Assembly: GCA_949299545.1 (NCBI GenBank)
Contig: CASGAM010000024.1
Location: 22,480-86,479 of the forward strand
Source of the DNA: an uncultured Prevotellaceae bacterium
GTDB taxonomy: Bacteria; Bacteroidota; Bacteroidia; Bacteroidales; Bacteroidaceae
Reading direction: 5' to 3'
Length of the DNA stretch: 64,000 bases
A model generated the notes under the pieces. The model searched no databases. It saw only the letters and a program-made list of their open reading frames with translations, and was not told the DNA's origin. Positions 15,992 through 25,193 of this stretch are shown here, piece by piece. The translations under genes and the position numbers were made by a program. Positions within the stretch are counted from its first letter, which is position 1; each line of letters starts with the position of its first letter.

Positions 15992-16627
15992 ATGGGAATA
16001 TTATCTAAACTATTAAACAAAACGACGCAAGACGAGCCCAAAACAGGAGGCATGGAAGATTTCATGACGCTTATCCGTGTCTATTATCAGGCGACTATGG
16101 CCGTACAATTAGGCATCAGCAACCTTGCCATGCTGCCTGATCTACGCATATTCAAACAAACCCTGCATGTAGCGACCGTCAACAATAAGCTCGGTACAGG
16201 TGAAAAGAAACGTTGCAAATCCATGCTGATTGATGTATACAACCTCAGCGAAGAGTTCTTCAAAGAGATTGACAACAGTATCAAGCGTTGCTGCCGGAAC
16301 ATGAACGACATACACACTTACCTTGTCATGTTCCAAGGATTCAGCCAAGACCTCATGATGCTGATGGGCAACCTTATGCAATGGAAATTCCGCATGCCTT
16401 CCATTTTCCATAAAGCTTTACGTACGATGACGGCCAAAACCATCCATGACATCATGACTAAAAACGACTGGAAAGACGACAATGTGCGCCGAACCTGCAT
16501 AAGCATTAGAAAATACCAACACACGCTGGGGTATTCAGAAAATTGGATGACAGAATACGTTTACCAAATCGTCATGCTGGCAAAAAAAGAACCAAAACCC
16601 AAAGACGCAGACAACAAAAAGAACTAA
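15992..16627 (+). CDS. Conserved-looking hypothetical protein, unknown function (211 aa)
   Basis: I do not recognise this protein. It is predicted to be mostly helical, soluble and basic, with an N-terminal amphipathic segment (MGILSKLLNK), many Met residues, a Cys pair (KRCCRNMNDIHTYLVMF) and a Lys/Asp-rich tail. It has no signal peptide. It has its own promoter and is separated from the coiled-coil/zapA genes by a second promoter, so linkage to cell division is by position only. Confidence 0.7.
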   Translation: MGILSKLLNKTTQDEPKTGGMEDFMTLIRVYYQATMAVQLGISNLAMLPDLRIFKQTLHVATVNNKLGTGEKKRCKSMLIDVYNLSEEFFKEIDNSIKRCCRNMNDIHTYLVMFQGFSQDLMMLMGNLMQWKFRMPSIFHKALRTMTAKTIHDIMTKNDWKDDNVRRTCISIRKYQHTLGYSENWMTEYVYQIVMLAKKEPKPKDADNKKN

Positions 16628-16630
16628 AAA

Positions 16631-16662
16631 TTTGGGGAATAAGACACTTTTTCATAAATTTG
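16631..16662 (+). promoter_or_regulatory. Bacteroidota promoter of the coiled-coil-zapA operon
   Basis: TTTG (16631-16634), 20 nt, TAAATTTG (16655-16662): both boxes are exact. The start is near 16669, about 10 nt before ATG 16679. Confidence 0.75.
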
Positions 16663-16678
16663 TAACGAAAAGGTGGCT

Positions 16679-16972
16679 ATGACTGCAGAAGAAGAGAAAA
16701 TAATGCAAGCCTTAGAAGACAGACTTATCCAATTAATTCTGTCTTACAAAAAAGTAAAAGCTGAAAACATTGCTTTAAAAAACAACCTGAAAGAAAAGGA
16801 GACAGCAATGAGCGGAATGCAGGCACGCATAACGGCTTTGGAGGCAGACTATGCCAATCTTAAATTAGCCAAGATAATTGAAATAAATGACGATGAAATG
16901 AGAAATGCAAAGTCAAGATTATCAAAGCTAGTGCGTGAAGTAGACAAATGTATCGCCCTTCTGAACGTATAA
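16679..16972 (+). CDS. Small coiled-coil protein upstream of zapA (97 aa)
   Basis: The 97-aa protein is almost entirely a predicted coiled coil: an acidic start (TAEEEKIMQALEDRL), long charged heptads (KVKAENIALKNNLKEKE) and a C-terminal amphipathic helix (MRNAKSRLSKLVREVDKCIALL). It lies 4 nt before zapA, so translation is probably coupled. Size, coiled coil and neighbour suggest a division-associated partner of ZapA, comparable in shape to ZapB, but I see no specific signature. I prefer ATG 16679 over the in-frame GTG at 16673 because it is close to the predicted transcription start. Confidence 0.75.
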   Translation: MTAEEEKIMQALEDRLIQLILSYKKVKAENIALKNNLKEKETAMSGMQARITALEADYANLKLAKIIEINDDEMRNAKSRLSKLVREVDKCIALLNV

Positions 16973-16976
16973 ACAC

Positions 16977-17288
16977 ATGGAAGTCAGCGAATACCTTACG
17001 ATAAGTCTGAGAATCGGGAATTACAAGTTGCCGACCATTACAATCAAGCGAAGCGATGAACTGTTCTACAGGAGAGCGGAACGCATTATCAACGAACGTT
17101 TAGGTTTTTACGCCACACGCTATCCGGACATAGACGACAGCACGCATTTGTGTATGGCAGCATTAGATATTGCCCTTGCGCTCAAGCGGGAAGAAGCGCG
17201 CAACGATACCGCGCCGCTTGTAGAAAGCATGAAAAACATGTTAAAACGGCTGGACAAGGAACTTGAAGCGACAACTCAGCAAGAGTGA
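16977..17288 (+). CDS. zapA: Cell division protein ZapA
   Basis: This 103-aa ZapA-family protein should bundle FtsZ filaments at the division site. The N-terminal globular part (YLTISLRIGNYKLPTITIKRSDE) and the dimerising helix (LFYRRAERIINERLGFYATRYP ... CMAALDIALAL) fit the family. The C-terminal helix (MLKRLDKELEAT) would form the tetramer coiled coil. It is co-transcribed with the coiled-coil gene upstream and is followed by a terminator. Confidence 0.87.
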   Translation: MEVSEYLTISLRIGNYKLPTITIKRSDELFYRRAERIINERLGFYATRYPDIDDSTHLCMAALDIALALKREEARNDTAPLVESMKNMLKRLDKELEATTQQE

Positions 17289-17310
17289 CACAACTTAAAC
17301 AGTAAACAAC

Positions 17311-17362
17311 ACGCACGTTTCCCTACCCTGAATAGGTGTAAAGGAATGTGCGTTATTTTTTT
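17311..17362 (+). terminator. Terminator between zapA and rny
   Basis: ACGCAC (17311-17316) pairs with GTGCGT (17348-17353), with an inner TTTCC/GGAA pairing, followed by a run of seven T (17356-17362). Confidence 0.75.
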
Positions 17363-17389
17363 ATAAATACATAATAAACATACAAAGTT

Positions 17390-18925
17390 ATGATAGAAAT
17401 AATAATCGCCTTAGCAGCCGGTTTGGTTGTCGGAATAATACTGGGATATTTGCTTTTCCGCTACGTCCTGACGAGCAAATTTAAGGCCATGCAACAAGAA
17501 GCCCACAAGGAGGCCGAAGTCATCAAACAAAAGAAAATGCTGGAAGTCAAAGAAAAATTCCTCAATAAGAAAGCAGAATTAGAAAAAGAGGTTCAGCAAC
17601 GCAACCAACAAATCCAGCAACACGAAAACCGCCTGAAACAACGCGAAATAGGTCTCAACCAACGGCAAGATGAGTTGGGACGTCGGAAAAACGAACTGGA
17701 TAACGAACACAAACGCATTGAAAGTCTCCAACAGGCCATAGACAAACGCGAGACAGAGTTGCGCGAGATGGAAATCCAGGAACGCATCAAACTGGAGGCT
17801 ATCAGCGGCCTGAGCGCCGACGAAGCGCGCGAAAGGCTGATTGAATCGCTGAAAGACGAAGCAAAAACCAATGCGGCAAGTTATATCAACGAAATCATGG
17901 ATGACGCAAAAATGACGGCTAACAAAGAAGCCAAACGCATCGTCATACAAAGCATACAGCGGGTAGCGACAGAAACCGCCATAGAAAACAGCGTCACCAT
18001 TTTCCACATCGACAATGACGAGGTGAAAGGACGTATCATCGGAAGAGAAGGACGCAACATACGTGCCCTCGAAGCTGCCACCGGCGTGGAAATCGTTGTG
18101 GATGACACGCCAGAAGCCATCGTTATCTCCGCATTCGACCCTGTTCGGCGCGAAATCTGCCGTCTGGCGCTCCACCAACTTGTGACCGACGGACGCATCC
18201 ATCCTGCACGCATCGAAGAAGTAGTGAGCAAAGTAACAAAACAGGTAGAAGAGGAAATCATTGAAACCGGAAAACGCACCGCCATCGACCTCGGTATACA
18301 CGGTCTTCACCCGGAACTGATACGCATCGTCGGAAAAATGAAATACCGCAGCAGTTACGGACAAAACTTATTGCAACATGCCCGCGAAACAGCAAACTTG
18401 TGCGCAGTCATGGCTTCGGAACTCGGGCTCAATCCTAAAAAGGCAAAACGCGCCGGGCTCCTGCACGACATCGGTAAAGTGCCTGACGAAGAACCGGAAA
18501 TGCCACATGCCATTTACGGTGCAAAATTAGCCGAAAAGTATAAAGAAAAACCGGAAATATGCAACGCCATCGGCGCACACCATGATGAGATGGAAATGAC
18601 CTCTCTCCTGGCTCCCATTGTGCAAGTATGCGATGCCATCAGTGGCGCAAGGCCGGGCGCACGACGCGAAATTGTGGAGGCGTACATCAAACGTCTCAAT
18701 GACCTTGAGAATATTGCAATGAGCTATCCGGGTGTCACAAAGACATACGCTATACAAGCGGGTCGGGAATTGCGCGTCATCGTCGGTGCAGATAAAATCA
18801 ATGATAAGGAAACGGAAGATCTCAGTACGGAAATCGCAAAGAAGATTCAGGATGAAATGACCTACCCCGGACAAGTAAAAATCACAGTTATTCGCGAAAC
18901 GCGTGCCGTTAGCTATGCAAAATAA
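17390..18925 (+). CDS. rny: Ribonuclease Y
   Basis: This membrane-anchored endoribonuclease starts bulk mRNA decay. The N-terminal helix ([20 protein letters not shown]) anchors it, followed by a long charged coiled coil (about residues 25-190). The KH domain has [19 protein letters not shown] (about 212-230), and the HD domain has [18 protein letters not shown] with a second [10 protein letters not shown] motif. At 511 aa it has the usual length. It follows a terminator after zapA, so the approximately 100-nt gap should carry its own promoter; I did not find a convincing one. Confidence 0.96.
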   Translation: MIEIIIALAAGLVVGIILGYLLFRYVLTSKFKAMQQEAHKEAEVIKQKKMLEVKEKFLNKKAELEKEVQQRNQQIQQHENRLKQREIGLNQRQDELGRRKNELDNEHKRIESLQQAIDKRETELREMEIQERIKLEAISGLSADEARERLIESLKDEAKTNAASYINEIMDDAKMTANKEAKRIVIQSIQRVATETAIENSVTIFHIDNDEVKGRIIGREGRNIRALEAATGVEIVVDDTPEAIVISAFDPVRREICRLALHQLVTDGRIHPARIEEVVSKVTKQVEEEIIETGKRTAIDLGIHGLHPELIRIVGKMKYRSSYGQNLLQHARETANLCAVMASELGLNPKKAKRAGLLHDIGKVPDEEPEMPHAIYGAKLAEKYKEKPEICNAIGAHHDEMEMTSLLAPIVQVCDAISGARPGARREIVEAYIKRLNDLENIAMSYPGVTKTYAIQAGRELRVIVGADKINDKETEDLSTEIAKKIQDEMTYPGQVKITVIRETRAVSYAK

Positions 18926-18954
18926 ATTGCTTTGAAGTTTTAATTGAAATATTT

Positions 18955-18998
18955 GTGGAGTCATAAACTATGCAAGTCTATGACTCCACTTTTTTTTA
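18955..18998 (+). terminator. Terminator of rny
   Basis: GTGGAGTCATA (18955-18965) pairs with TATGACTCCAC (18979-18989), followed by eight to nine T. It is a strong intrinsic terminator. Confidence 0.9.
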
Positions 18999-19145
18999 CC
19001 ATTCACCGCCCCATCTAACGAACGAAAAACACTTCTACTTCTATTATATAAACAAGGCTGTTTCTAAAGACCTGCTTCTTTCACAATATGCAGAGATAAT
19101 ATTACTGTCGGAATCCGATAAGAAAGTAATCTAAGGTAACATGTA

Positions 19146-19199
19146 GTTGCAGTGAAGGAATGAATTAAGCTATATGAAAGAAAGTCCTTCACCTGCAAC
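19146..19199. repeat. Imperfect inverted repeat, arms of 14-15 bp
   Basis: GTTGCAGTGAAGGA (19146-19159) is the inverse of TCCTTCACCTGCAAC (19185-19199) with one extra base. The loop is 25 nt. It may be a dispersed intergenic repeat or a terminator-like structure for the convergent genes. Confidence 0.6.
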
Positions 19200-19281
19200 C
19201 TACTGGTAGCCAGCAGACTATTTGCATGGTGAAGGATTGAAAGCTCTTTTAGGAAAACTGTTGTATAAGGAGTATTCTCAC

Positions 19282-20361
19282 CTACTGGCCACTAAACCCC
19301 TCACTAATCTGTTCAATACCTCCTGTATTCTGAAAAAAAGTGACCTGCGTCGTGGCATTCTTATCAAAAAGCACGTCGCTGAGGATTTCAACATTTCCAA
19401 ACTGTGCAAAGGGATATGTCCCCTCGCTATACACCTTGTCACCGGCATAGACGCTTACCTTTGCACGGCTCGGTACATTATAGCTTATACCCTGTTCCAA
19501 CTTCTGCTTCTTTTTGGCGGCTTTTTCATCTACGACCGGTTCTGGAACCGTTTTTAAGTCTTTTACGGTAATATATACCGGCTCTCCCGACAAATCATCA
19601 TTGTCAACAACGCCAAGTTTGCTCGAAAAACGGAACAACACCATTTTATCCAATTCAGTCTCAGGAACGATGTCGATACAAAATACTTCTGTGCTAACCT
19701 CTGTATATCCCCGGAACATCTGCAGGAAGGCTTCTTCCTGAAGCTGCAAGTTATCCAACATCAATTTCAACTGTGTCCCATCTTTGGGAGTATTATCAGC
19801 CTCTCCTCGGATCAACGCGTTCCGACTGTCGCGGATCTCATAAATCTCATCAGCCACCAGCTCCGCCATCTTTGCACTACTGCTGGCCGAAAGCATTTCC
19901 CTATCCATATAGTCACGCGGATTCTTCCTTTTCTGAGCAGGAACAGGTTTAGGCAATTCAGGCAAAACTTCCTCCGAGCCTTCCGTATTGACAGACAGCA
20001 GCAAGCCATCAGCACTGAGGCCCACTAATGGAGCAACTGTCCGTTTCTGTAATTTGATATTATATATTTTAGTCGGGTCGGGTACGCCATAGGTATCCAT
20101 CGTTATACTTTTTATACTCCATTTTGTAGAAGCCTCTTTTGGAATATTTCTCAAACTTAAATAAAGATTTGCATAATCTCTGAACTCTCCCGGACTATAG
20201 ACTCGTTTCTCTGCCTGTACGACTAAACGAATTGCCGTCTTTGGCAAATAATACGTTACACCTTCTACCGTTACGCCCGGCATATAAGGCGCCACTTCCG
20301 TCTGAGCATTTAGCCCAAAGGAGGATAAGAGAAATGAAATAAACAGCAGATTTGCTTTCAT
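19282..20361 (-). CDS. DUF4831 family exported protein (359 aa)
   Basis: The signal peptide ends at FGLNAQ (residue 20). The body starts GVTVEGVTYYLPKTAIRLVVQAEK and contains YSPGEFRDYANLYL, typical of the Bacteroidales DUF4831 family. The middle has a lysine/proline linker (PKPVPAQKRKNPRDYM) and then an alpha-helical stretch SSSAKMAELVADEIYEIRDSR. No function is known, and it is probably periplasmic or surface exposed. It lies 3 nt downstream of nnr on the same strand, so the two are co-transcribed. Confidence 0.8.
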   Translation of the reverse strand: MKANLLFISFLLSSFGLNAQTEVAPYMPGVTVEGVTYYLPKTAIRLVVQAEKRVYSPGEFRDYANLYLSLRNIPKEASTKWSIKSITMDTYGVPDPTKIYNIKLQKRTVAPLVGLSADGLLLSVNTEGSEEVLPELPKPVPAQKRKNPRDYMDREMLSASSSAKMAELVADEIYEIRDSRNALIRGEADNTPKDGTQLKLMLDNLQLQEEAFLQMFRGYTEVSTEVFCIDIVPETELDKMVLFRFSSKLGVVDNDDLSGEPVYITVKDLKTVPEPVVDEKAAKKKQKLEQGISYNVPSRAKVSVYAGDKVYSEGTYPFAQFGNVEILSDVLFDKNATTQVTFFQNTGGIEQISEGFSGQ

Positions 20362-20364
20362 ATA

Positions 20365-21879
20365 TCAATCGTTTAATTGTTTGAATGCAGCAGGTATAGA
20401 ATCTATTATATCTCCGGCCACCAGTGACTCTTCACCATAACGTTCCTTAGCGATGTCTCCGGCCAACCCGTGAAGATAGACTCCAATTTGACAGGCCTCA
20501 CCGGCCATATAACCACGTGCCAGCAATCCTGTCAGCATACCTGTCAGGACGTCGCCACTTCCGGCTGTTGCCATTCCTGCATTACCGGTTGGGTTAATGA
20601 TAATTCGTCCTGCCGGTGTACATATCATACTATTATGTCCTTTTACTATAATATATACCTGTAAGTTAACAGCCAACGCCCGTGCCTTCATCAACCTGTC
20701 ATAACTGTCCTGACATTGTCCCACCAGATTATCCAGCTCCTTAGGATGCGGCGTCAGTATGGAGTCTTTAGGCAACAATTTCAACCAGTCGGGATGTCCC
20801 CCAAGTATATTGAGCGCATCGGCATCTACAACAAGTGCCCCATCATGGTGGCTGATGAAATCTTTCAGAGCCTCAGCCGTCTCATCCTCCGTACCTAAAG
20901 CGGGACCGATACCTAACGCATCGAAATCCGCCGTCGGGATAGCTTTCGAAATAATGATGTCCGACATGTCGTGGCTTATGATGGCTTCTGGAACGGTGCA
21001 TTGCATGATATTATTGTTCAATTCCGGAATATGAACGGTCAGTTTACCTACTCCGCTTCTCAGGCAAGCTCTGGCACAAAGCACAGTGGCACCGGCCATA
21101 CCATAACTGCCACTGACGATGAGGGCATGTCCCATCGTGCCTTTATGTGCAAAAACCGGCCTCGGCCTCAGCATTTTTTTTACATCCTCAGTCTCCAACA
21201 GATAAATGCTGCTTTCAGCCTGTCGTATTGCCTCCGGATGCAACCGGGCATCGACAGCCACAACCTCGCCAACGAACCTTTGGTTTTCAGGGAAGAAAAA
21301 GGAAAGTTTCGGCATTTGTACTGTCAGGGTAAGGTCAGCCTTCACGACCCCGGTCATGACATTATATGTATTATCCTCACACATTAATCCCGAAGGAATG
21401 TCTATGCTGACCTTTTTTGCTTTCGCCTCGTTAATCTTCTGAGTAAGTCCTGCATACCCTCCGCTTAGCGGTTTGTTCAGCCCCGTCCCGAAAAGTCCGT
21501 CTATAATCACATCTTCAGCCGAAATATCCGGAAAATCAAATTGTGTTGTTATCTCCTCAAACCGTACATGACGGCAATCTTTCAACCGCAACATGTTGGC
21601 ATGACAATCTTCGCTCAACCTACCGGAAACATTAAAAAGGAAAACAGACATGTCTTCCGCTCCAGCCTTATATAACAACCGCGCAATGGCCAAAGCGTCG
21701 CCGCCATTATTTCCCGGTCCGGCAAAAACAACAAACCTTGTCTGCACCGGCCAACGTGACAGTAATTCACGCGTCATCGCAACGGAGACCCTTTCCATCA
21801 AGTCTATAGACTTTACCGGCTCTTGTTCTATCGTATATCTGTCAACTGCTTTCAGCTGTACAGAAGTTAATATCTTCAT
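20365..21879 (-). CDS. nnr: Bifunctional NAD(P)H-hydrate epimerase / ADP-dependent dehydratase
   Basis: This metabolite-repair enzyme epimerises damaged hydrated NAD(P)H and restores it with ADP. The N-terminal YjeF-type epimerase domain has VVFAGPGNNGGDALAIARLL and DGLFGTGLNKPLSG (about residues 45-140). The C-terminal ribokinase-like dehydratase has LIVSGSYGMAGATVLCARA, LTPHPKELDNL, IVKGHNSMI and the signature NPTGNAGMATAGSGDVLTGM. I start at ATG 21879 (504 aa) because the sequence upstream does not fit the family. It is divergent from hpt. Confidence 0.93.
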   Translation of the reverse strand: MKILTSVQLKAVDRYTIEQEPVKSIDLMERVSVAMTRELLSRWPVQTRFVVFAGPGNNGGDALAIARLLYKAGAEDMSVFLFNVSGRLSEDCHANMLRLKDCRHVRFEEITTQFDFPDISAEDVIIDGLFGTGLNKPLSGGYAGLTQKINEAKAKKVSIDIPSGLMCEDNTYNVMTGVVKADLTLTVQMPKLSFFFPENQRFVGEVVAVDARLHPEAIRQAESSIYLLETEDVKKMLRPRPVFAHKGTMGHALIVSGSYGMAGATVLCARACLRSGVGKLTVHIPELNNNIMQCTVPEAIISHDMSDIIISKAIPTADFDALGIGPALGTEDETAEALKDFISHHDGALVVDADALNILGGHPDWLKLLPKDSILTPHPKELDNLVGQCQDSYDRLMKARALAVNLQVYIIVKGHNSMICTPAGRIIINPTGNAGMATAGSGDVLTGMLTGLLARGYMAGEACQIGVYLHGLAGDIAKERYGEESLVAGDIIDSIPAAFKQLND

Positions 21880-21934
21880 AATGCAAATATATATAAATAG
21901 GCGTCGTACAACGTTTTCTCTTGCAGATTTTTTA

Positions 21935-21942
21935 TATCTTTG
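21935..21942 (+). promoter_or_regulatory. Promoter -7 box of the hpt-adk-obg-pgeF cluster
   Basis: TATCTTTG matches TAnnTTTG, 20 nt before the hpt ATG at 21963. The -33 box is poor. Confidence 0.45.
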
Positions 21943-21962
21943 CACAAAATTAGCAAAAACGG

Positions 21963-22499
21963 ATGGAAACGATTCAGGTCAAGGACAAAAAATTCACCAT
22001 ATCCATTACCGAACAACAAATAAAGGAGCAGATCAAGCGCATAGCATCGGAAATAGACCGTGACTTTTCAGGTCATTCCCCTTTATTCCTTACAGTCCTC
22101 AATGGCGCTTTCATTTTTGCAGCAGACCTGATAAGAGAAATAACAATACCATGCTCAATCTCTTTCGTCAAATTGTCATCTTACGAAGGAACCGATACGA
22201 CAGGAGTTGTGAAAGAGCATATAGGATTAGATCAGTCAATAGAAGGTCGTGACGTCATTGTTGTGGAGGATATCATCGATACGGGGCTGACCATGAAGTT
22301 CCTGTTAGATCGGCTCAAGTGCATGAAACCGGCATCACTGTCCGTCTGCACACTCTTAGTAAAACCCGAGAAATCAAAAGTCCCTTTAGACATACAGTAT
22401 AAATGTTTTGAAGTCCCCAATGACTTTATACTCGGCTACGGGCTTGACTATGACGGATTCGGTCGTAATACCAAAAACATCTATACATTGACAGAATAA
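21963..22499 (+). CDS. hpt: Hypoxanthine phosphoribosyltransferase
   Basis: This purine-salvage enzyme makes IMP or GMP from hypoxanthine or guanine plus PRPP. The PRPP-binding loop VIVVEDIIDTGLTMKFLL (about residues 96-113) is intact. The N-terminal VLNGAFIFAADL and C-terminal FILGYGLDYDGFGRN fit the family. At 178 aa it has normal length. It begins a same-strand cluster with adk, obg and pgeF (gaps of 48, 27 and 3 nt). Confidence 0.95.
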   Translation: METIQVKDKKFTISITEQQIKEQIKRIASEIDRDFSGHSPLFLTVLNGAFIFAADLIREITIPCSISFVKLSSYEGTDTTGVVKEHIGLDQSIEGRDVIVVEDIIDTGLTMKFLLDRLKCMKPASLSVCTLLVKPEKSKVPLDIQYKCFEVPNDFILGYGLDYDGFGRNTKNIYTLTE

Positions 22500-22547
22500 T
22501 CATCACACTGTTTTTAAGAACATTTATAACAATATTAAAAGAAACAT

Positions 22548-23117
22548 ATGAAGAACATTGTTATTTTCGGTGCGCCAGGCTCTGGCAAAGGCACACAAAG
22601 CGACAAGATTGTAGAAAAATACGGTTTCAAACACATTTCCACCGGTGACGTTCTCCGTGACGAAATCAAAAATGGCACGGAACTGGGAAAAACGGCAAAA
22701 GAATATATAGACAACGGCCAACTTATCCCGGACTCATTGATGATAGACATCTTGGCAAGTGTTTACGACAGCTTCGGAAAAGTAGAAGGCGTCATATTCG
22801 ACGGCTTTCCACGTACCATTCCGCAGGCTGAGGCTCTGAAGTCCATGCTTGCAGAAAGAAATACCGAAGTCAGTGTCATGCTCGACCTTGAGGTGCCGGA
22901 AGAAGAACTAATGGACCGTCTCATCAAACGCGGCCAGATTTCCGGACGCGCAGACGACAACGAAGAGACCATCAAAAAGCGTTTAACAGTCTACCACAAC
23001 CAAACTTCACCGCTTATCGACTGGTATAAAGCCGATGGTAAATATACCTATATCAAAGGCACTGGCGCGCTTGACACTATTTTTGCAGACATCTGCGATG
23101 CCATCGACAAAGCATAA
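22548..23117 (+). CDS. adk: Adenylate kinase, short form
   Basis: The enzyme interconverts ATP + AMP and 2 ADP. The P-loop FGAPGSGKGTQSDKI begins at residue 7. HISTGDVLRDEI and FDGFPRTIPQAE are the AMP-binding segments, and RADDNEETIKKRL is the LID region. At 189 aa it is the short form without the zinc-type LID insertion, as is usual in Bacteroidota. Confidence 0.96.
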   Translation: MKNIVIFGAPGSGKGTQSDKIVEKYGFKHISTGDVLRDEIKNGTELGKTAKEYIDNGQLIPDSLMIDILASVYDSFGKVEGVIFDGFPRTIPQAEALKSMLAERNTEVSVMLDLEVPEEELMDRLIKRGQISGRADDNEETIKKRLTVYHNQTSPLIDWYKADGKYTYIKGTGALDTIFADICDAIDKA

Positions 23118-23144
23118 CAACATTTATTACCTCAACAGACAGAT

Positions 23145-24317
23145 ATGGCCGAATCAAATTTTGTAGACTATGTAAAGATTTACTGCCGCTCAGGAAAGGG
23201 CGGACGCGGTTCCATGCACATGCACAGAGCCAAATACATGCCCAACGGTGGACCTGACGGCGGCAACGGTGGCCGGGGCGGCCATATCTATCTGCGCGGA
23301 AACCGTAACTATTGGACTTTGCTCCATCTGCGTTATGAACGGCATGTCTTTGCCGGCCATGGCGGAAACGGCTCTAAATGCCGTTCTACAGGAAAAGACG
23401 GCGAAGACAAATACATTGACGTCCCTTGCGGTACGGTTGTCTACAACGCAGAAACGGGCGAGTACATCTGCGATGTCACGCAAGACGGTCAGGTTGTCAT
23501 GCTTCTCAAAGGAGGCCGTGGAGGATTAGGCAACTGGGAATTCAGAACCTCCACCAACCAGGCGCCGCGCTTTGCACAACCAGGTGAGCCTATGCAGGAA
23601 CTGACCGTCATCATGGAACTGAAGTTACTGGCAGACGTAGGACTTGTCGGTTTTCCAAATGCAGGAAAATCAACGCTTCTGAGCGCCGTTTCTTCTGCCA
23701 AGCCCAAAATTGCCAATTACCCTTTTACGACCCTTGAACCCAGTTTGGGCATCGTTTCTTACCGAGATAACCAGTCTTTTGTCATGGCTGACATACCGGG
23801 TATTATCGAGGGAGCAAGCGAAGGGAAAGGACTCGGGTTGCGTTTCCTGCGACATATCGAGCGCAATTCACTCCTGCTATTCATGGTACCCGGAGATACG
23901 GATGACATCAAAAAGGAATACGAAATCCTGCTCAACGAAGTTGCCACATTCAATCCGGAATTATCCGACAAGCAACGTGTTTTGGCTATCACCAAATCCG
24001 ACTTATTGGATGAAGAGTTGATAGAAATGCTTTCGGAACATCTACCGGATGACATTCCTCACGTTTTTATCTCCGCAGTAACTGGCAAAGGCATCAGCGA
24101 ACTGAAAGATATCTTGTGGAAAGAACTGAACAGCGAAAGCAACAAACTGCAAGCCATAACTGACCAGACCCGCATTGTCCACAAAAACAAAGACCTCAGT
24201 TTTCTGCAAAATGAATTGGCGGACATGGGAGAAGATGAAGATATTGAATTCATCGACGGGGATGAAATCGAAGATGTTGAGGAACTTGAAGACTTTGAGT
24301 ACGAAGACAACGATTAA
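23145..24317 (+). CDS. obg: Obg GTPase (ribosome assembly / stress)
   Basis: The N-terminal Obg fold is glycine-rich ([20 protein letters not shown], about residues 19-38). The G domain has G1 [15 protein letters not shown] (about 166), G2/switch [12 protein letters not shown]3 [16 protein letters not shown], and ITKSD (G4). The C-terminal tail is very acidic ([18 protein letters not shown]), as in many Bacteroidota Obg proteins. It is likely involved in 50S subunit maturation. pgeF follows after 3 nt. Confidence 0.96.
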   Translation: MAESNFVDYVKIYCRSGKGGRGSMHMHRAKYMPNGGPDGGNGGRGGHIYLRGNRNYWTLLHLRYERHVFAGHGGNGSKCRSTGKDGEDKYIDVPCGTVVYNAETGEYICDVTQDGQVVMLLKGGRGGLGNWEFRTSTNQAPRFAQPGEPMQELTVIMELKLLADVGLVGFPNAGKSTLLSAVSSAKPKIANYPFTTLEPSLGIVSYRDNQSFVMADIPGIIEGASEGKGLGLRFLRHIERNSLLLFMVPGDTDDIKKEYEILLNEVATFNPELSDKQRVLAITKSDLLDEELIEMLSEHLPDDIPHVFISAVTGKGISELKDILWKELNSESNKLQAITDQTRIVHKNKDLSFLQNELADMGEDEDIEFIDGDEIEDVEELEDFEYEDND

Positions 24318-24320
24318 GGT

Positions 24321-25133
24321 ATGGAAACAGGCAACGGGCCGAAATTATTCCGGTATGATTTAGGTAAAAAAGTAACGGCTTTCAGCACCCAAAGGCAAGG
24401 TGGCGTCAGCGAAGGCACTTATACATCGTTCAACGCCAATTCATTTTGCGGCGACGACCCCGCACATGTCAGCCATAATCGTCAGTTGCTTTGCAATACA
24501 CTTGGCTTGCAGCCTGAAAACCTGATTATCCCGCACCAGACCCATCACGACAAAGTTTGTAAAATAGATAAAGAATTCCTCAAGAAGTCTGAGAACCAAC
24601 GCCTCGAAACATTGGAAGGCATTGATGCCGTCATGACCGACCTGCCGAACGTATGTGTCTGCGTTTCCACTGCCGACTGTATTCCCATCTTGTTATATGA
24701 CGCCTGCCATCATGCCGTAGCTGCAGCCCACGCAGGATGGCGCGGAACTGTTCTTTCTATCACCGAACGGACAATAGAGGCCATGAAAGACTCGTATGAT
24801 ACGAACCCGGCAGAACTGAGAGCAGTCATAGGGCCGGGAATCTCAATAGACGCTTTCGAGGTCGGTGACGAGGTTTATGAAACATTCCGCGATGCACGTT
24901 TCCCAATGGAAGACATCGCAAAACCATATCCAACAGGAAACGGCGGTGAGCATAAGTGGCATATCGACTTGTGGGAAGCCAATTTCAAAACATTGGAAAA
25001 TACCGGCATACCGGCTGCAAACATTCAGGTAGCTGGTATCTGCACATACAACAACAACGACCGTTTCTTTTCAGCCCGCAGGAGCGGCATCCATTCCGGA
25101 AGAATCCTGAACGGCATTATGATGACCGAATAA
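24321..25133 (+). CDS. pgeF: Peptidoglycan editing factor PgeF (YfiH family)
   Basis: This multicopper-oxidase-like single-domain protein clears misincorporated amino acids from peptidoglycan precursors. The metal-site and family motifs are SFNANSFCGDDPAHVSHNR, VCVSTADCIPILLYD, AAAHAGWRGTVLSI and GPGISIDAFEVGDEV, with the closing CTYNNNDRFFSARRSG. At 270 aa it is full length. Older annotation would call it laccase or polyphenol oxidase. It is the last gene of the hpt-adk-obg cluster. Confidence 0.92.
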   Translation: METGNGPKLFRYDLGKKVTAFSTQRQGGVSEGTYTSFNANSFCGDDPAHVSHNRQLLCNTLGLQPENLIIPHQTHHDKVCKIDKEFLKKSENQRLETLEGIDAVMTDLPNVCVCVSTADCIPILLYDACHHAVAAAHAGWRGTVLSITERTIEAMKDSYDTNPAELRAVIGPGISIDAFEVGDEVYETFRDARFPMEDIAKPYPTGNGGEHKWHIDLWEANFKTLENTGIPAANIQVAGICTYNNNDRFFSARRSGIHSGRILNGIMMTE

Positions 25134-25136
25134 AAT

Positions 25137-25171
25137 ACGGCAGAAGCAGTATAACTACTGACCTCCGCCGT
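25137..25171. terminator. Weak shared hairpin between convergent pgeF and GH43
   Basis: ACGGC/GCCGT outer arms and a CAGTA-TAAC-TACTG inner hairpin lie in the 60-bp convergent gap. There is no clear T-run on either side. Confidence 0.35.
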
Positions 25172-25193
25172 CTCACACATATTCATTTAACCT

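Larger units (their letters stand above)
18926..19281. other. 356-bp intergenic stretch between rny and the DUF4831 gene
   Basis: The two genes converge here. Beyond the rny terminator there is an inverted repeat at 19146-19199 and a related GGTGAAGGATT at 19228-19238. No coding frame or RNA gene is supported. Confidence 0.6.

Noticed and set aside
16673-16678. GTG start for the coiled-coil gene upstream of zapA
   Set aside because: The in-frame ATG at 16679 is two codons later; both are possible, but the ATG is the simpler choice.
17579-18364. 261-codon minus-strand frame inside rny
   Set aside because: Antisense shadow of the rny coiled coil and KH region; composition follows the codon pattern of rny.
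21877-21891. TATATTTG (21891-21884, minus) as promoter giving a leaderless nnr mRNA
   Set aside because: The start would fall on the ATG and there is no -33 box at the right spacing, so I do not call it. The nnr start could still be checked by 5'-end mapping.
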